From positions 310,001 to 374,000 of the forward strand of contig JAHBZT010000003.1 in assembly GCA_019635315.1 (NCBI GenBank): 64,000 bases of DNA. The letters run 5' to 3'. The stretch comes from Rubrivivax sp. Lineage in GTDB: Bacteria > Pseudomonadota > Gammaproteobacteria > Burkholderiales > Burkholderiaceae_C. The notes under the pieces are model-generated. The model was not told where the DNA came from and made no database searches. It was given only the letters and a program-made list of their open reading frames with translations. The position numbers and the translations under genes are program-made. This document shows positions 45,829 through 54,159 of the stretch, one piece after another. Position 1 is the stretch's first letter, and each line of letters opens with the position of its first letter.

Positions 45829-46220
45829 GTGCCGACCGCGACAGCGCCGGCCCGCCCGCACCGCCATGGGTCGACGTGGCCGGGCTCCAGGCGGCCATCG
45901 CGCGCTTCGCGCGCGAGCGCGACTGGGAGCCGTTCCACTCGCCGAAGAACCTGGCCATGGCGCTGACCGGCGAGGTGGGCGAACTGGTCGAGATCTTCCA
46001 GTGGCTCAGCGAGGACGCGTCGCGGGCGGTGGCGCGCGAGCCGGGCAGCGCGCGCCGCGTCCGCGACGAACTGGCCGACGTGCTGATCTACCTGGTGCGG
46101 CTGGCCGCCGTGCTCGAGGTCGACCTGGACGAGGCGGTGCGCAGCAAGCTCGCCGCCAATGCGCAGCGCTACCCGGTCGAGCGCGCGCGTGGCCACGCGC
46201 GCAAGTCGGACCTGCCCTAG
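45825..46220 (+). CDS. MazG-like nucleotide pyrophosphohydrolase (dCTPase/RS21-C6 type)
   Basis: 131-aa all-alpha hydrolase of the small MazG superfamily, removing non-canonical or excess nucleotides. Helical metal site: EVGELVEIFQWL (EVGELxExFQW motif) then RDELADVLIYLVRLA (DELAD motif), with FHSPKNLAMAL before it. Start chosen at the GTG at 45825, coupled to a short leader; an ATG at 45792 in the same frame would add 11 residues. Convergent with the rhodanese gene; the gap contains the palindrome CCGGCGCGCCGG (46224-46235), a possible terminator. Confidence 0.87.
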   Translation: MSADRDSAGPPAPPWVDVAGLQAAIARFARERDWEPFHSPKNLAMALTGEVGELVEIFQWLSEDASRAVAREPGSARRVRDELADVLIYLVRLAAVLEVDLDEAVRSKLAANAQRYPVERARGHARKSDLP

Positions 46221-46269
46221 ACCCCGGCGCGCCGGCGATCGGCCGCGCCGGCCGGGCAGGCGCCCGCGG

Positions 46270-46659
46270 TCACACCTGGCGCCAGGGCAGGCCGTGCTTG
46301 CGCCACCCGCCGAGGGTGCCGCGGTGGTGTTCGGCGTCGAGCTCGCCCTCGAAGCCCTCGAGCACGTTCGCGACGCTGGTGAAGCCGTGCTTCTCGAGCT
46401 CGAGCCCCGCGTCCACCGAGCGCTTGCCGCTGCGGCAGATCAGGATGATCGGCCGGTCCTTGCGCCCGGCCATGCGCAGCACTTGGTCGGCGAAGTGCGG
46501 GTTGACCTCGAAGTCCGGCGCCGTATTCCACTCGATGTTGATCGCGTCGGTGGGGTGGCCGACGTAGAAGAACTCGATCTCGGTGCGGCAGTCGATCAGC
46601 AGGGTGTTGGGACTCTCCTGGATGACCCGGTAGGCTTCGAGAGGGGGCAGGTGTTCCAT
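46270..46659 (-). CDS. Single-domain rhodanese-like sulfurtransferase
   Basis: 129-aa cytoplasmic rhodanese. Active-site loop CRSGKRS at 75-81 with catalytic Cys75; preceded by LLIDCRTEIEFFYVGHPTDA and ending in GWRKHGLPW. Such proteins pass sulfane sulfur via a Cys persulfide. It is the last gene of the apr-sat run, after the 54-aa gene, and may deliver sulfur to the Dsr route; partners are not proven. The ATG at 46659 is chosen because the longer upstream frame runs into hairpins. Confidence 0.88.
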   Translation of the reverse strand: MEHLPPLEAYRVIQESPNTLLIDCRTEIEFFYVGHPTDAINIEWNTAPDFEVNPHFADQVLRMAGRKDRPIILICRSGKRSVDAGLELEKHGFTSVANVLEGFEGELDAEHHRGTLGGWRKHGLPWRQV

Positions 46660-46685
46660 GGCGCGCTCCGTGAGCACGCATTGTC

Positions 46686-46736
46686 GCGCGCCGCAGCCGG
46701 CGCGCTCAGAACATCGGCGCATTTGCTTATGCGCCG
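46686..46736. terminator. Tandem hairpins between the 54-aa gene and rhodanese
   Basis: Two stems: GCGCGCC/GGCGCGC (46686-46705) and CGGCGCA/TGCGCCG (46715-46736, 8-nt loop). They may terminate or attenuate the apr transcript before the rhodanese gene, or stabilise an mRNA end. Confidence 0.45.
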
Positions 46737-46763
46737 CAGCTGCAGTGTGGCGGCCCGCGCCCG

Positions 46764-46928
46764 CTACGGCTTCTTCGGCGTCTGGTACGCGGCTTCCTTC
46801 TGGAACGGCTTCCAGACCGTCTCGAAGCCGACGAATCCCTTCGCGTTCGGCGCCATCTGGCGCGTGGTCACGAAGCGCGCGACGCCGTCGGGCACCTTGG
46901 CGGGGGGCGGCTTGTGGTCGTTGCTCAT
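46764..46928 (-). CDS. 54-aa protein of unknown function in the apr operon
   Basis: Small basic protein, MSNDHKPPPAKVPDGVARFV at the start and AAYQTPKKP at the end, with no Cys and no membrane helix. The start is well supported by AGAGGTGA four bases before the ATG at 46928, and the frame closes at a TAG. Codon use is GC-rich at third positions like its neighbours. It lies between the SlyD-like gene and rhodanese in the apr operon, so a role near sulfur oxidation is an inference. I do not recognise a family; it may be overlooked because of its size. Confidence 0.65.
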   Translation of the reverse strand: MSNDHKPPPAKVPDGVARFVTTRQMAPNAKGFVGFETVWKPFQKEAAYQTPKKP

Positions 46929-46953
46929 GAAGTCACCTCTCTTGCCATGAATG

Positions 46954-46970
46954 CGGCACCGCGGGTGCCG
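46954..46970. other. Short hairpin in the slyD-like/54-aa gap
   Basis: Stem CGGCACC/GGTGCCG with a 3-nt loop, between the SlyD-like gene and the 54-aa gene. It may tune downstream expression. Confidence 0.35.
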
Positions 46971-47014
46971 TCTGCGATGTCGGGGGGTCGTCCGATCCCA
47001 TGCGGCGGCACCGT

Positions 47015-47524
47015 TCAGACGGACCTCAGGCGCGAGGGGTCGACGGCGGCGCCGGCATGGACCGCACCGCCTGCCCGGATCTCCTCGCCGGTGGCGTCGC
47101 GCACCGACAGCACCTCGAGCTTGAAGACGACGACCCGGCCGGAGAGCGGGTTGTTGCCGTCGACCGTGAGGGTCTCGTCGTCCAGGTGGGTCACGAGGAA
47201 GCTGCGCGTCTGGCCGCGGTCGTTCTCCATCAGGATGGAGGTGCCGACCTGCCGGTATTCCTCGGGCACGTTCTCGATGTCGTCGGTGAAGACCAGCGAC
47301 TCGTCCCGCGGCCCGAAGATCTGCTGGCCGTCGATCTCCACCTCGATGACCTCGCCGGCGGTCCGGCCCTCGAGCTCGGCATGGACCGAGGGCGCCAGGA
47401 TCTCGTTGTGGCCGTGCACATAGCCCAGCGGGAACTCGACCCGCGTCAGCACATGGCCCGACTTCCGGTCGGTCACCTGGTAGGTCAGCTCGACGAACTT
47501 GCCGGGACGGATGGCGTCGTTCAT
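47015..47524 (-). CDS. SlyD-like FKBP-type peptidyl-prolyl isomerase
   Basis: 169-aa cytoplasmic FKBP-type isomerase/chaperone. SlyD-like landmarks: FPLGYVHGHNEILAPSVHAEL, an inserted flap domain (about 70-120), and LTVDGNNPLSGRVVVFKLEV. It lacks the His/Cys-rich metal tail of SlyD; the C-terminus ends SRLRSV. The start is either ATG 47524 or, two codons upstream, ATG 47530. Within the apr operon it may help fold AprA, AprB or membrane partners; this is inference. Confidence 0.8.
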   Translation of the reverse strand: MNDAIRPGKFVELTYQVTDRKSGHVLTRVEFPLGYVHGHNEILAPSVHAELEGRTAGEVIEVEIDGQQIFGPRDESLVFTDDIENVPEEYRQVGTSILMENDRGQTRSFLVTHLDDETLTVDGNNPLSGRVVVFKLEVLSVRDATGEEIRAGGAVHAGAAVDPSRLRSV

Positions 47525-47548
47525 GGCCATGTCACCCGGCCGGGCCGA

Positions 47549-47573
47549 CCCCGCCGAGCGGGCCCCGGCGGGG
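47549..47573. terminator. Hairpin between the 116-aa and SlyD-like genes
   Basis: Eight-bp stem CCCCGCCG/CGGCGGGG with a 9-nt loop, in a 98-bp gap. It could partly terminate the aprA transcript, so the last three genes may be made at a lower level. Confidence 0.4.
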
Positions 47574-47622
47574 CGGCGGTCGCAGCGGGCACGCGGGCTG
47601 CATGTCGGTTCCTGGCGGGCAT

Positions 47623-47973
47623 TCAGAAGATCGAGGCACCGAAGATCCTGACCTGGCCGTCCTCGTAGCCGAGCACCAGCCGGCCCAGCCACTCGCCCGG
47701 CTTCCTGGTGCTGCGCTGGCGGAAGAGCACGCTCACGTGCTCGCCCCGGCGGATGATGCCCAGCGGGTCGATCTCCTCGGACAGGCTCCTCGCCAGCTCG
47801 CTGTTCGCGAACTGGTGGCCAGCGGCCACCTGGTCCATCGCGCGCGCGAACGAACTGGAGAAGTTGCGCGCGAAGTCGCCGTACTTGCCCTCGTTCGACG
47901 ACTTGACGAGGTCGCGCCACAGGGGCCTGGCCAGGGCCAGGATCTCGTCATCGGCCTTGTCGACGATGTTCAC
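47623..47973 (-). CDS. 116-aa protein of unknown function directly after aprA
   Basis: Soluble protein with a helical, acidic N-terminal half (about 1-70, with ARNFSSSFARAMDQVAAGHQ) and a strand-rich C-terminal half (FRQRSTRKPGEWLGRLVLGY, then GQVRIFGASIF). No Cys, signal or membrane segment. It follows aprA by 22 bp in the same direction, so it is very likely co-translated with the APS reductase. I do not recognise a family. Possible roles, such as assembly or regulation of Apr, are speculation from position alone. Confidence 0.75.
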   Translation of the reverse strand: MNIVDKADDEILALARPLWRDLVKSSNEGKYGDFARNFSSSFARAMDQVAAGHQFANSELARSLSEEIDPLGIIRRGEHVSVLFRQRSTRKPGEWLGRLVLGYEDGQVRIFGASIF

Positions 47974-47995
47974 GCGCGTGCCCGGGGTCCGCTGG

Positions 47996-49861
47996 CTACT
48001 GGTCGGCCACCAGGTGATAGCAGGGCGCCTTCTCCATCGTGTACTCGCCCGTCTTCGGGTCGCGGCGCGACACCGTCAGCACGTGCCAGTTCTCGTCGTC
48101 CACCTTCATCGCGTCGCCGCGGTAGTAGTAGCCCGGCCAGCGCGTCTCCTTGCGGAACAGCGTGTGCTGCGTCACGCACTCGGCGGCACGGTGGCGGTGC
48201 TTCAGTTCCCAGGCGCGCAGCAACTCGTGCAGGTCCTTGGCGGCCAGATGCTCCAGGTCCTCCTCCATGATCGCCAGCTTCTTGAGGCCGATGTTCAGCA
48301 GCTTCTCGTTGGTCATGTAGTTGACCGTCACGCCGCCGCAGTATTCGTCCATCAGCTTCTGCAGGCGGTCCAGGCCCTGCTTCGGGTTGATGTAGTGGGG
48401 GTTGACGTCGCCCGCGACGATCTCGTTGCGGTAGATCCGGTAGTGCTCCAGCGGCTTGTAGATCTCCGCCTTGCGGCGCCTGATCTGTTCTTCGCTGACC
48501 ACGATGCCCTCGGCCTTGCCGTCGTCGATGTACCTGCAGGCCGCCTTCGCCGCTAGCCGGCCCTCGGTGAACGAGCCCGACGAGAAGGCGTGCGGCGTGC
48601 CGCCGACCGCGTCGCCGGCGCCGAACAGGCCCTCGATCGTCGTCATGCGGTTGTAGCCCCAGAAGTACTCCGGCGGCGAGACGTCCTCCGGCCCGGAGCA
48701 CCAGGCGCCGGAGCCGGTCGCGTGCGAGCCCATCACGTAGGGCTCGGAGGTGGTCAGCTCGGGGTTCTCGTTCTTCGGGTCGACGTCGGTCGCGGCCCAC
48801 AGGACGGCCTGGCCGACGGTCATGCCGAGGAAGTTCTCCCAGCCGACCTCCTCCAGGTGCGGGTCCTGGAAGGCGCGCATCGTGACCATGTGGATGGGGC
48901 CGCGGCCGGCGTTCACCTCGCTGATCAGCGCGTGGTTGCGCAGGCAGGTCGGGATCGGCCGGTGCGTCAGGTGCGAGGCCTCGGGGTCCAGGTACTCCTT
49001 GCCCACCATCTTCTGCAGCTCGGGGAACCACTTGGACTCGTACTCCTCGCCCAGGCCGTTCTGCGTGTAGGTCTTCAGGTGCAGGAAGTAGGCGCCGACC
49101 GGCCCGTAGCCGTCCTTGAACCGCGCCAGCACGATGCGGTTCTCCATCTGCGTCATCTTCGCGCCGGCATTGATCAGCAGGCCGTAGGCCGACGCCGACG
49201 ACCAGGGCGCGTACCAGGTGCGGCCCGAGCCCTCGCCCACCGAGCGCGGCTTGAAGATGTTCGACGCGCCGCCGGCGCTGCAGATCACGGCCTTGGCCCT
49301 GAAGACATGGTAGTTGCCGGTGCGCACGTTGAAGCCGACGGCGCCGGCGACGCGGTTCTCGCGGCTGTCGTCCATCAGCAGGTGGGTGACGCAGATGCGG
49401 TTGAAGACCTTGTCGGCCGACTTCTTGGCCGCCTCGGCCACGATGGGCTTGTAGGACTCGCCGTGGATCATGATCTGCCAGCGACCCTCGCGCAGGTAGC
49501 GCCCGGTCTTCGGGTCCTTCATGATCGGCAGGCCCCACTCCTCGAACTGGTGCACGGTCGAGTCGACGTGGCGGGCCATGTCGAACAGCAGGTCCTCGCG
49601 CACCATGCCCATCAGGTCGATGCGCGCGTAGCGCACGTGGTCCTCGGGCTGGTTCTCGCCCCAGCGCGTGCCCATGTAGCAGTTGATCGCGTACAGGCCC
49701 TGGGCGACGGCGCCCGAACGGTCGATGTTCGCCTTCTCGGCGATCACGATCTTCTTGTCCTGGCCCCAGAACCGCGCTTCCCAGGCGGCGCCCGTGCCGC
49801 CGAGACCCGCACCGACGACGAGGATGTCGATGCCGTCTTCGATGATCGTGTCGTAGGCCAT
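47996..49861 (-). CDS. aprA: Adenylylsulfate reductase alpha subunit
   Basis: 621-aa FAD subunit of dissimilatory APS reductase, here working in reverse: sulfite plus AMP to APS. The FAD loop is DILVVGAGLGGTGAAWEARF; the segment EKANIDRSGAVAQGLYAINCYMG is a strong AprA signature, and RPIPTCLRNHA and TTSEPYVMGSHATGSGAW also fit. Full length for AprA. The ATG overlaps the aprB stop by one base (TGATG). Electrons leave through AprB to AprM. Confidence 0.97.
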   Translation of the reverse strand: MAYDTIIEDGIDILVVGAGLGGTGAAWEARFWGQDKKIVIAEKANIDRSGAVAQGLYAINCYMGTRWGENQPEDHVRYARIDLMGMVREDLLFDMARHVDSTVHQFEEWGLPIMKDPKTGRYLREGRWQIMIHGESYKPIVAEAAKKSADKVFNRICVTHLLMDDSRENRVAGAVGFNVRTGNYHVFRAKAVICSAGGASNIFKPRSVGEGSGRTWYAPWSSASAYGLLINAGAKMTQMENRIVLARFKDGYGPVGAYFLHLKTYTQNGLGEEYESKWFPELQKMVGKEYLDPEASHLTHRPIPTCLRNHALISEVNAGRGPIHMVTMRAFQDPHLEEVGWENFLGMTVGQAVLWAATDVDPKNENPELTTSEPYVMGSHATGSGAWCSGPEDVSPPEYFWGYNRMTTIEGLFGAGDAVGGTPHAFSSGSFTEGRLAAKAACRYIDDGKAEGIVVSEEQIRRRKAEIYKPLEHYRIYRNEIVAGDVNPHYINPKQGLDRLQKLMDEYCGGVTVNYMTNEKLLNIGLKKLAIMEEDLEHLAAKDLHELLRAWELKHRHRAAECVTQHTLFRKETRWPGYYYRGDAMKVDDENWHVLTVSRRDPKTGEYTMEKAPCYHLVADQ

Positions 49862-50340
49862 CAGTAGCTGACCCCCATCTTGAGCTTGAGGCCGGCGTCC
49901 TTCAGCGTGCGCAGGCCGCCGTCGTCCAGCCGGAGGTACCTGGGCTCGTTGTAGAGCAGTTCGCCGGCGCGCATGTCCTTGCTCGGCGCGGGCACCTCCG
50001 CGAGCTTGGGGATCGCCTGCCCCCAGGGCTTGGTGGTGATGGGCGAGAGGAAGTTCTTCTCGGTGCCGTTGCGGAACTTGATGCGCCAGGCGATCGTGCC
50101 CCGCTGCTCGTCGCGGTCGACGCGCACGCTGTGGCCCAGCGGCGCGAAGTCGGCATAGCCGCGCACGTCGATCGCATGCTGCGGGCAGGCCTTCACGCAG
50201 GAGTAGCACTCCCAGCACATGTTCGGCTCGATGTTGTACGCACGCCGGTAGGTCTTGTCGATGTGCATGATGTCCGACGGGCAGATGTCGACGCAGTGTC
50301 CGCATCCGTCGCACCGCGTCATGTAGACGAAGGTGGGCAT
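49861..50340 (-). CDS. aprB: Adenylylsulfate reductase beta subunit
   Basis: 159-aa iron-sulfur subunit with two [4Fe-4S] sites: CDGCGHCVDICPSDIMHI (about 10-27) and CWECYSCVKACPQHAIDV (about 42-59). The C-terminal tail (about 100-159) wraps AprA in known structures. It precedes aprA with a one-base overlap and follows aprM by 56 bp. Start is the ATG at 50340 (MPTFVYMTRCDGCGHC). Confidence 0.96.
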   Translation of the reverse strand: MPTFVYMTRCDGCGHCVDICPSDIMHIDKTYRRAYNIEPNMCWECYSCVKACPQHAIDVRGYADFAPLGHSVRVDRDEQRGTIAWRIKFRNGTEKNFLSPITTKPWGQAIPKLAEVPAPSKDMRAGELLYNEPRYLRLDDGGLRTLKDAGLKLKMGVSY

Positions 50341-50396
50341 GGGCTGGCTCCTTGTGGTGTTCCGCTCGCGACCCTCGAGGGGCCCGTCAGTAGTGG

Positions 50397-51224
50397 TCAG
50401 TAGTGGCGCGGCGCTTCGCGCTTGATGCCGAGCCCCATGTCCATCGGGGCATCCTTCAGCAGTTCCATCGAGTGCCGCGCCCGCTGCGCGGGATCGTCGC
50501 GGGTCTGCAGGGGCAGGTTGAGGTTCGTCCCGTTGGCCTTGGCGATGCGCTTCTCCAGCGCTGCCGCGGGCTTGAAGAACATGTGCGCGAACTTGGACCA
50601 GTAGACGCCGCCGAACAGCACCGTGGTGGCCAGCAGGTACAGGCCGAAGACGATGCCGGCGCCCGCGGCGCCCAGCGCCAGCAGCAGCGCCCAGAGCAGG
50701 CCGAGCGTGACGCTCGCCAGCAGCGACAGGATGAAGAGGTCGGCGCGCATCACGCGCCAGGGCGAGCCGCCCTCGGCGGCGACGTCGACGCGGATGAAGA
50801 ACCAGAACCAGTAGCCCCCGGCCAGGACCATCAGCCCGCCCAGCCACCACAGCTGCACCACGAGTGCCGGCGCCGGCGTCGCGGCTGTCGGGTAGCCGAA
50901 GACCAGGACCGCGGTGGCGAGCAGGTACAGCACGAAGCCGTACATCGTCAGCAGGTGGGCGATGCGGCGCCGCGGGTTGCAGAACTCGCCCGACGCGAGC
51001 ACGTCGACGACCACGGTCTTGACCGCGATCGAGGCCATGTCGACCGGTGCGCCCTGGCCCCGCGTCCTGCGCCAGTTGGCGAAGAAGTAGGCCGCGCTCC
51101 CCTTGTGGACGATGTCCAGCAGGGTGCCGGCGATCACGGCCAGCGCCATCAGCACGACATAGGTCTGCATCGCCCCCGCGGGCCAGGCCGCGGGCATTTG
51201 CGCGAAGGGGTTGGTGGTGAACAT
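50397..51224 (-). CDS. aprM: APS reductase membrane anchor AprM
   Basis: 275-aa membrane protein with about six helices, including LYLLATAVLVFGYP and GIVFGLYLLATTVLFGGVYW, followed by a cytoplasmic C-terminal tail. AprM is the proposed quinone-linked partner of AprBA in sulfur oxidisers lacking QmoABC. The gene order aprM-aprB-aprA directly after sat supports this call. A 10-bp tandem duplication (TCAGTAGTGG twice, about 50387-50406) surrounds the stop codon. Confidence 0.88.
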   Translation of the reverse strand: MFTTNPFAQMPAAWPAGAMQTYVVLMALAVIAGTLLDIVHKGSAAYFFANWRRTRGQGAPVDMASIAVKTVVVDVLASGEFCNPRRRIAHLLTMYGFVLYLLATAVLVFGYPTAATPAPALVVQLWWLGGLMVLAGGYWFWFFIRVDVAAEGGSPWRVMRADLFILSLLASVTLGLLWALLLALGAAGAGIVFGLYLLATTVLFGGVYWSKFAHMFFKPAAALEKRIAKANGTNLNLPLQTRDDPAQRARHSMELLKDAPMDMGLGIKREAPRHY

Positions 51225-51242
51225 CGTCGGCGGTCTCCTTGG

Positions 51243-51791
51243 TCACGACGGACGGGGGCTGCCCAGCTCCCGCACTTCGAAGCTCATCGAGGCCAGGTCG
51301 GCCATCACCCAGGTGCAGGGCGAGGCGAGCCCGGCCACCGTGCCCGGGTTGACGAGCCAGCTCTGGCCGCCCTTGACGTCGGGCACCCGGCGCACCTCGG
51401 CGCGGTGCGAGTGGCCGCAGCACACCAGGTCCCAGTCACCGGTGCAGGCCATCGCGTAGCCGTGGTGGTCGTAGTGGACGACGAAGATGCGCCGACCCGC
51501 CAGCTCGAGCTGCGCCTCGCCGCCGTGGTAGTGCAGTTCGCCCATCGTGCCGCCCGCTCGGGCGTCGCGGCTCTTGCGCATCTGCCAGTGCAGCGCCTGC
51601 GTGTCGCCGACGTTGTTGCCGTGGATCAGGTGCACCGGCAGGCCGTGGGCGAGCCCGGCCAGGATGGTCTGCGCGCCGATCAGGTCGCCGCAGTGGATGA
51701 CCGCCTGCGCGCCCAGCGCGCGGGCCTCGCCGATGGCCTGCGCGAGCACGTCGGCGCGGTCGTGGCTGTCGGACACGATGCAGACCTTCAT
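51243..51791 (-). CDS. YfcE/MJ0936-type metallophosphoesterase
   Basis: 182-aa calcineurin-like phosphodiesterase. Metal-site motifs in order: VSDSHDR, HCGDLIG, HGNNVG, VVHYDHHG and CGHSHRAEV, then NPGTV. No export signal. It sits between sat and aprM with gaps of 4 and 18 bp, so it is part of the APS pathway operon; it may act on a nucleotide by-product, but this is inference. Start is the ATG at 51791. Confidence 0.86.
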   Translation of the reverse strand: MKVCIVSDSHDRADVLAQAIGEARALGAQAVIHCGDLIGAQTILAGLAHGLPVHLIHGNNVGDTQALHWQMRKSRDARAGGTMGELHYHGGEAQLELAGRRIFVVHYDHHGYAMACTGDWDLVCCGHSHRAEVRRVPDVKGGQSWLVNPGTVAGLASPCTWVMADLASMSFEVRELGSPRPS

Positions 51792-51795
51792 GCGC

Positions 51796-53001
51796 TCAGC
51801 CCGCGCCCGCCGCGATGCCGGCCGGCCGCGACGCGAGCCCGCCGTAGTACTCGCGCAGCACGTCCAGCACCTCGGGCCGGCTGAACTCGGCCGGCACCGG
51901 CTGGCCCGCGGACAGCCAGCGGCGCAGCTGCGTGCCGCTGACCTGCAGCCGCTCGGCGTCGCCATGCGGGCAGGTGCGGCCCGAGGCCATGCCGCCGCAG
52001 CGGTAGCACCAGAAGGACACGTCGATGCGCAGCGGCTGCGTCTGGAGCGCGTCGCCGGGGATCTCGTCGAAGATGCGGTGCGCGTCGAAGGGTCCGTAGT
52101 AGCTGCCGACGCCGGCGTGGTCGCGGCCGACGATCAGGTGCGAGCAGCCGTAGTTCTGCCGGAACAGCGCGTGCAGCAGCGCCTCGCGCGGGCCGGCGTA
52201 GCGCATGTCCAGCGGGTAGCCGGCCTGCACGATGGTCGACGGCACGAAGTAGTGCTTCGCCAGCGCCCCGATCGCGCGCGTGCGCACGTCGGCCGGGATG
52301 TCCCCGGGCTTCAGCGCGCCCAGCAGCGAGTGCACCAGCACGCCGTCGCAGACCTCGATCGCGACCTTCGCCAGGTACTCGTGCGAACGGTGCATCGGGT
52401 TGCGCGTCTGGAAGGCCGCGACGCGCGACCAGCCGCGCGAGCGGAACAGCCTGCGCGTCTGCTCGGGCGTCATGTACAGGTCGCCGTACTTCTCGGGGAA
52501 GCCGCCCTGCGACAGCACCTTCACCGGCCCGGCGAGGTTGACCGGCGGCTGCTCCATCACCATCCTGACGCCCGGATGGGCCGGGTCGGTGGTGCGGAAG
52601 ACCATCGCGCACTCGTGCGCCTTGTCGATCCCGTACTTCTCGGTGACCCGCATCGTCGCCAGGATCGAGTCGTCGTCGGGGTCGACGAGCGCGATCTCGC
52701 GGCCGGTGGGGAGGCTGCCGGCGCTGGCCTCGTCGGCCGACAGCGTGATCGGGATCGGCCAGAACAGGCCGCTGGTCATGCGCATGCCGTCGCACACGCC
52801 CTGCCAGTCGGCATGCGTCATGAAGCCGTCCAGCGGCGTGAAGCCGCCGATGCCCATCATCAGGAGGTCGCCGCGCTCGCGCGAACTGACGCGCAGCCGC
52901 GGCAGCGACCGCGCACGCGCCAGTTCCTCGTCCCGCGCCGCGCCCTCCAGCAGCAGCGGCTTCAGGGCATCGGCGCCGTGAGGGCGGACGAGCGCACTCA
53001 C
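51796..53001 (-). CDS. sat: Sulfate adenylyltransferase (ATP sulfurylase)
   Basis: 401-aa dissimilatory ATP sulfurylase, making ATP and sulfate from APS and pyrophosphate in sulfur oxidation. Active-site motifs [13 protein letters not shown] and [18 protein letters not shown] are intact, and a Cys/His zinc cluster WCYRCGG...CPHGD lies near the C-terminus. The GTG at 53001 ([18 protein letters not shown]) matches the usual N-terminus and length. An ATG at 53100 would add 33 residues, leaving almost no room before lysR. First gene of the sat-apr operon. Confidence 0.93.
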   Translation of the reverse strand: MSALVRPHGADALKPLLLEGAARDEELARARSLPRLRVSSRERGDLLMMGIGGFTPLDGFMTHADWQGVCDGMRMTSGLFWPIPITLSADEASAGSLPTGREIALVDPDDDSILATMRVTEKYGIDKAHECAMVFRTTDPAHPGVRMVMEQPPVNLAGPVKVLSQGGFPEKYGDLYMTPEQTRRLFRSRGWSRVAAFQTRNPMHRSHEYLAKVAIEVCDGVLVHSLLGALKPGDIPADVRTRAIGALAKHYFVPSTIVQAGYPLDMRYAGPREALLHALFRQNYGCSHLIVGRDHAGVGSYYGPFDAHRIFDEIPGDALQTQPLRIDVSFWCYRCGGMASGRTCPHGDAERLQVSGTQLRRWLSAGQPVPAEFSRPEVLDVLREYYGGLASRPAGIAAGAG

Positions 53002-53099
53002 GGGCGCGAGGCGCGCGGCGGCTGCCGGCAGGGATCGTTGCGCATGGCTCGCGTCATCGGCTCGGGAAGCGGCAGGACGCGCCTGCCGGGATGCCGGCA

Positions 53100-53190
53100 T
53101 CGACAGCCCGACACGGGACCCATGCTAAGCATCCGGGGCGAAAAGAAAAATCAGACAATACCGATCAAGGTGAAGCACAAATCCGATCAT
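53100..53190. promoter_or_regulatory. AT-rich divergent sat/lysR control patch
   Basis: A sharply AT-richer segment, including GAAAAGAAAAATCAGACAAT (about 53139-53158), lies between the sat and lysR coding bodies. On the minus strand TTGATC about 53163-53168 could serve as a -35 for sat. It is a natural site for LysR binding. If this is the promoter, lysR probably starts at the GTG at 53170 rather than the ATG at 53122. Confidence 0.45.
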
Positions 53191-54153
53191 GTCGACCTGC
53201 TCGCGCCGGGCGGCCCGGCGGGCCTGCTGCCGGCGCGGCTGCGCCTGAACCTGCGCCAGCTCGAGGTCTTCGTCGCCACCGCGCGCGCCGGGTCGACTCG
53301 CTCGGCCGCCGAGCGCATCGCCCGCTCGCAGTCCGCCGCCAGCGCAGCGATCGCCGAGCTCGAAGCCACGCTCGGCATCAGCCTGTTCGACCGCGTGCGG
53401 CGGCGCCTGCTGCTGAACGAGAACGGGCGCGCGCTGCTGCCCAAGGCGGCCTCGCTGCTCGACCAGGCGGCCGAGCTCGAGCACCTGTTCACCGGGGCCC
53501 ATGCCGCGCCGCTGCGCGTCGCGGCCAGCCTGACCATCGGCGAGGTGCTGCTGCCGGATATCGTGGCGCGCTGGAAGCGCGCTCACCCCAACAGCCCGGT
53601 CCACGTCGTGGTCGCCAACTCGAGCGAGGTCGTCCGGTCCGTCGCCGCCTTCGACGTCGACATCGGCTTCATCGAGGGCCCGCAGGCCCACCCCGACCTG
53701 GCGGTGCGGCCCTGGCTGACCGACGACATGGTCGTCGTGGCGGCACCCGGGCATGCGTTGGCCGCGGGCCGGCGCGCCAGCTTCGAGCAGCTGCGCGCCG
53801 AGCGCTGGGCGGTGCGCGAGCCGGGCTCGGGCACGCGCGAGGCCAGCGACCGCTGGCTGCTCGACCACCTGGGCTCGATCGAGATCGGCTTCGAGATCGG
53901 CAGCATCGAGGCGCTGAAGCGACTGGTCGCCACCGGCGCGGCGATCGGCTGCCTGTCGCGCCATGCAGTCGCCACGGCGCTGGCCGACGGCAGCCTGGTC
54001 GAGCTGCGCACCGGCCTGCCGCCGCTGCGGCGGCGGCTGGCCATCGTCGTGCACAAGGACAAGCAGCTCGGCCGCGGCGCCGAGGACTTCGTGCAGCACT
54101 GCGTGTCGGCCGAAGAGCGGCGCCTGCGGCCGGCCCGGGCCCGGCCGCGCTAG
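53122..54153 (+). CDS. LysR-family regulator divergent from sat
   Basis: Up to 343 aa. Winged helix-turn-helix from [20 protein letters not shown] (about 47-66) through [15 protein letters not shown], then a periplasmic-binding-protein-type effector domain with [15 protein letters not shown], resembling the CysL/CbbR branch. From the ATG at 53122 the protein has a long, AT-coded N-terminal extension; a GTG at 53170 gives 327 aa and fits better. Position opposite sat suggests it governs the apr-sat operon. Effector unknown. Confidence 0.85.
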   Translation: MLSIRGEKKNQTIPIKVKHKSDHVDLLAPGGPAGLLPARLRLNLRQLEVFVATARAGSTRSAAERIARSQSAASAAIAELEATLGISLFDRVRRRLLLNENGRALLPKAASLLDQAAELEHLFTGAHAAPLRVAASLTIGEVLLPDIVARWKRAHPNSPVHVVVANSSEVVRSVAAFDVDIGFIEGPQAHPDLAVRPWLTDDMVVVAAPGHALAAGRRASFEQLRAERWAVREPGSGTREASDRWLLDHLGSIEIGFEIGSIEALKRLVATGAAIGCLSRHAVATALADGSLVELRTGLPPLRRRLAIVVHKDKQLGRGAEDFVQHCVSAEERRLRPARARPR

Positions 54154-54159
54154 TCCGCG

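Noticed and set aside
50387-50406. Ten-bp tandem duplication around the aprM stop
   Set aside because: It duplicates the stop-codon context but leaves the protein unchanged; most likely a neutral slippage event, so it is noted only in the aprM entry.
53002-53100. Longer sat start at ATG 53100
   Set aside because: Adds 33 residues absent from the family pattern and would leave only 21 bp to the lysR ATG; the GTG at 53001 matches the usual Sat start and length.
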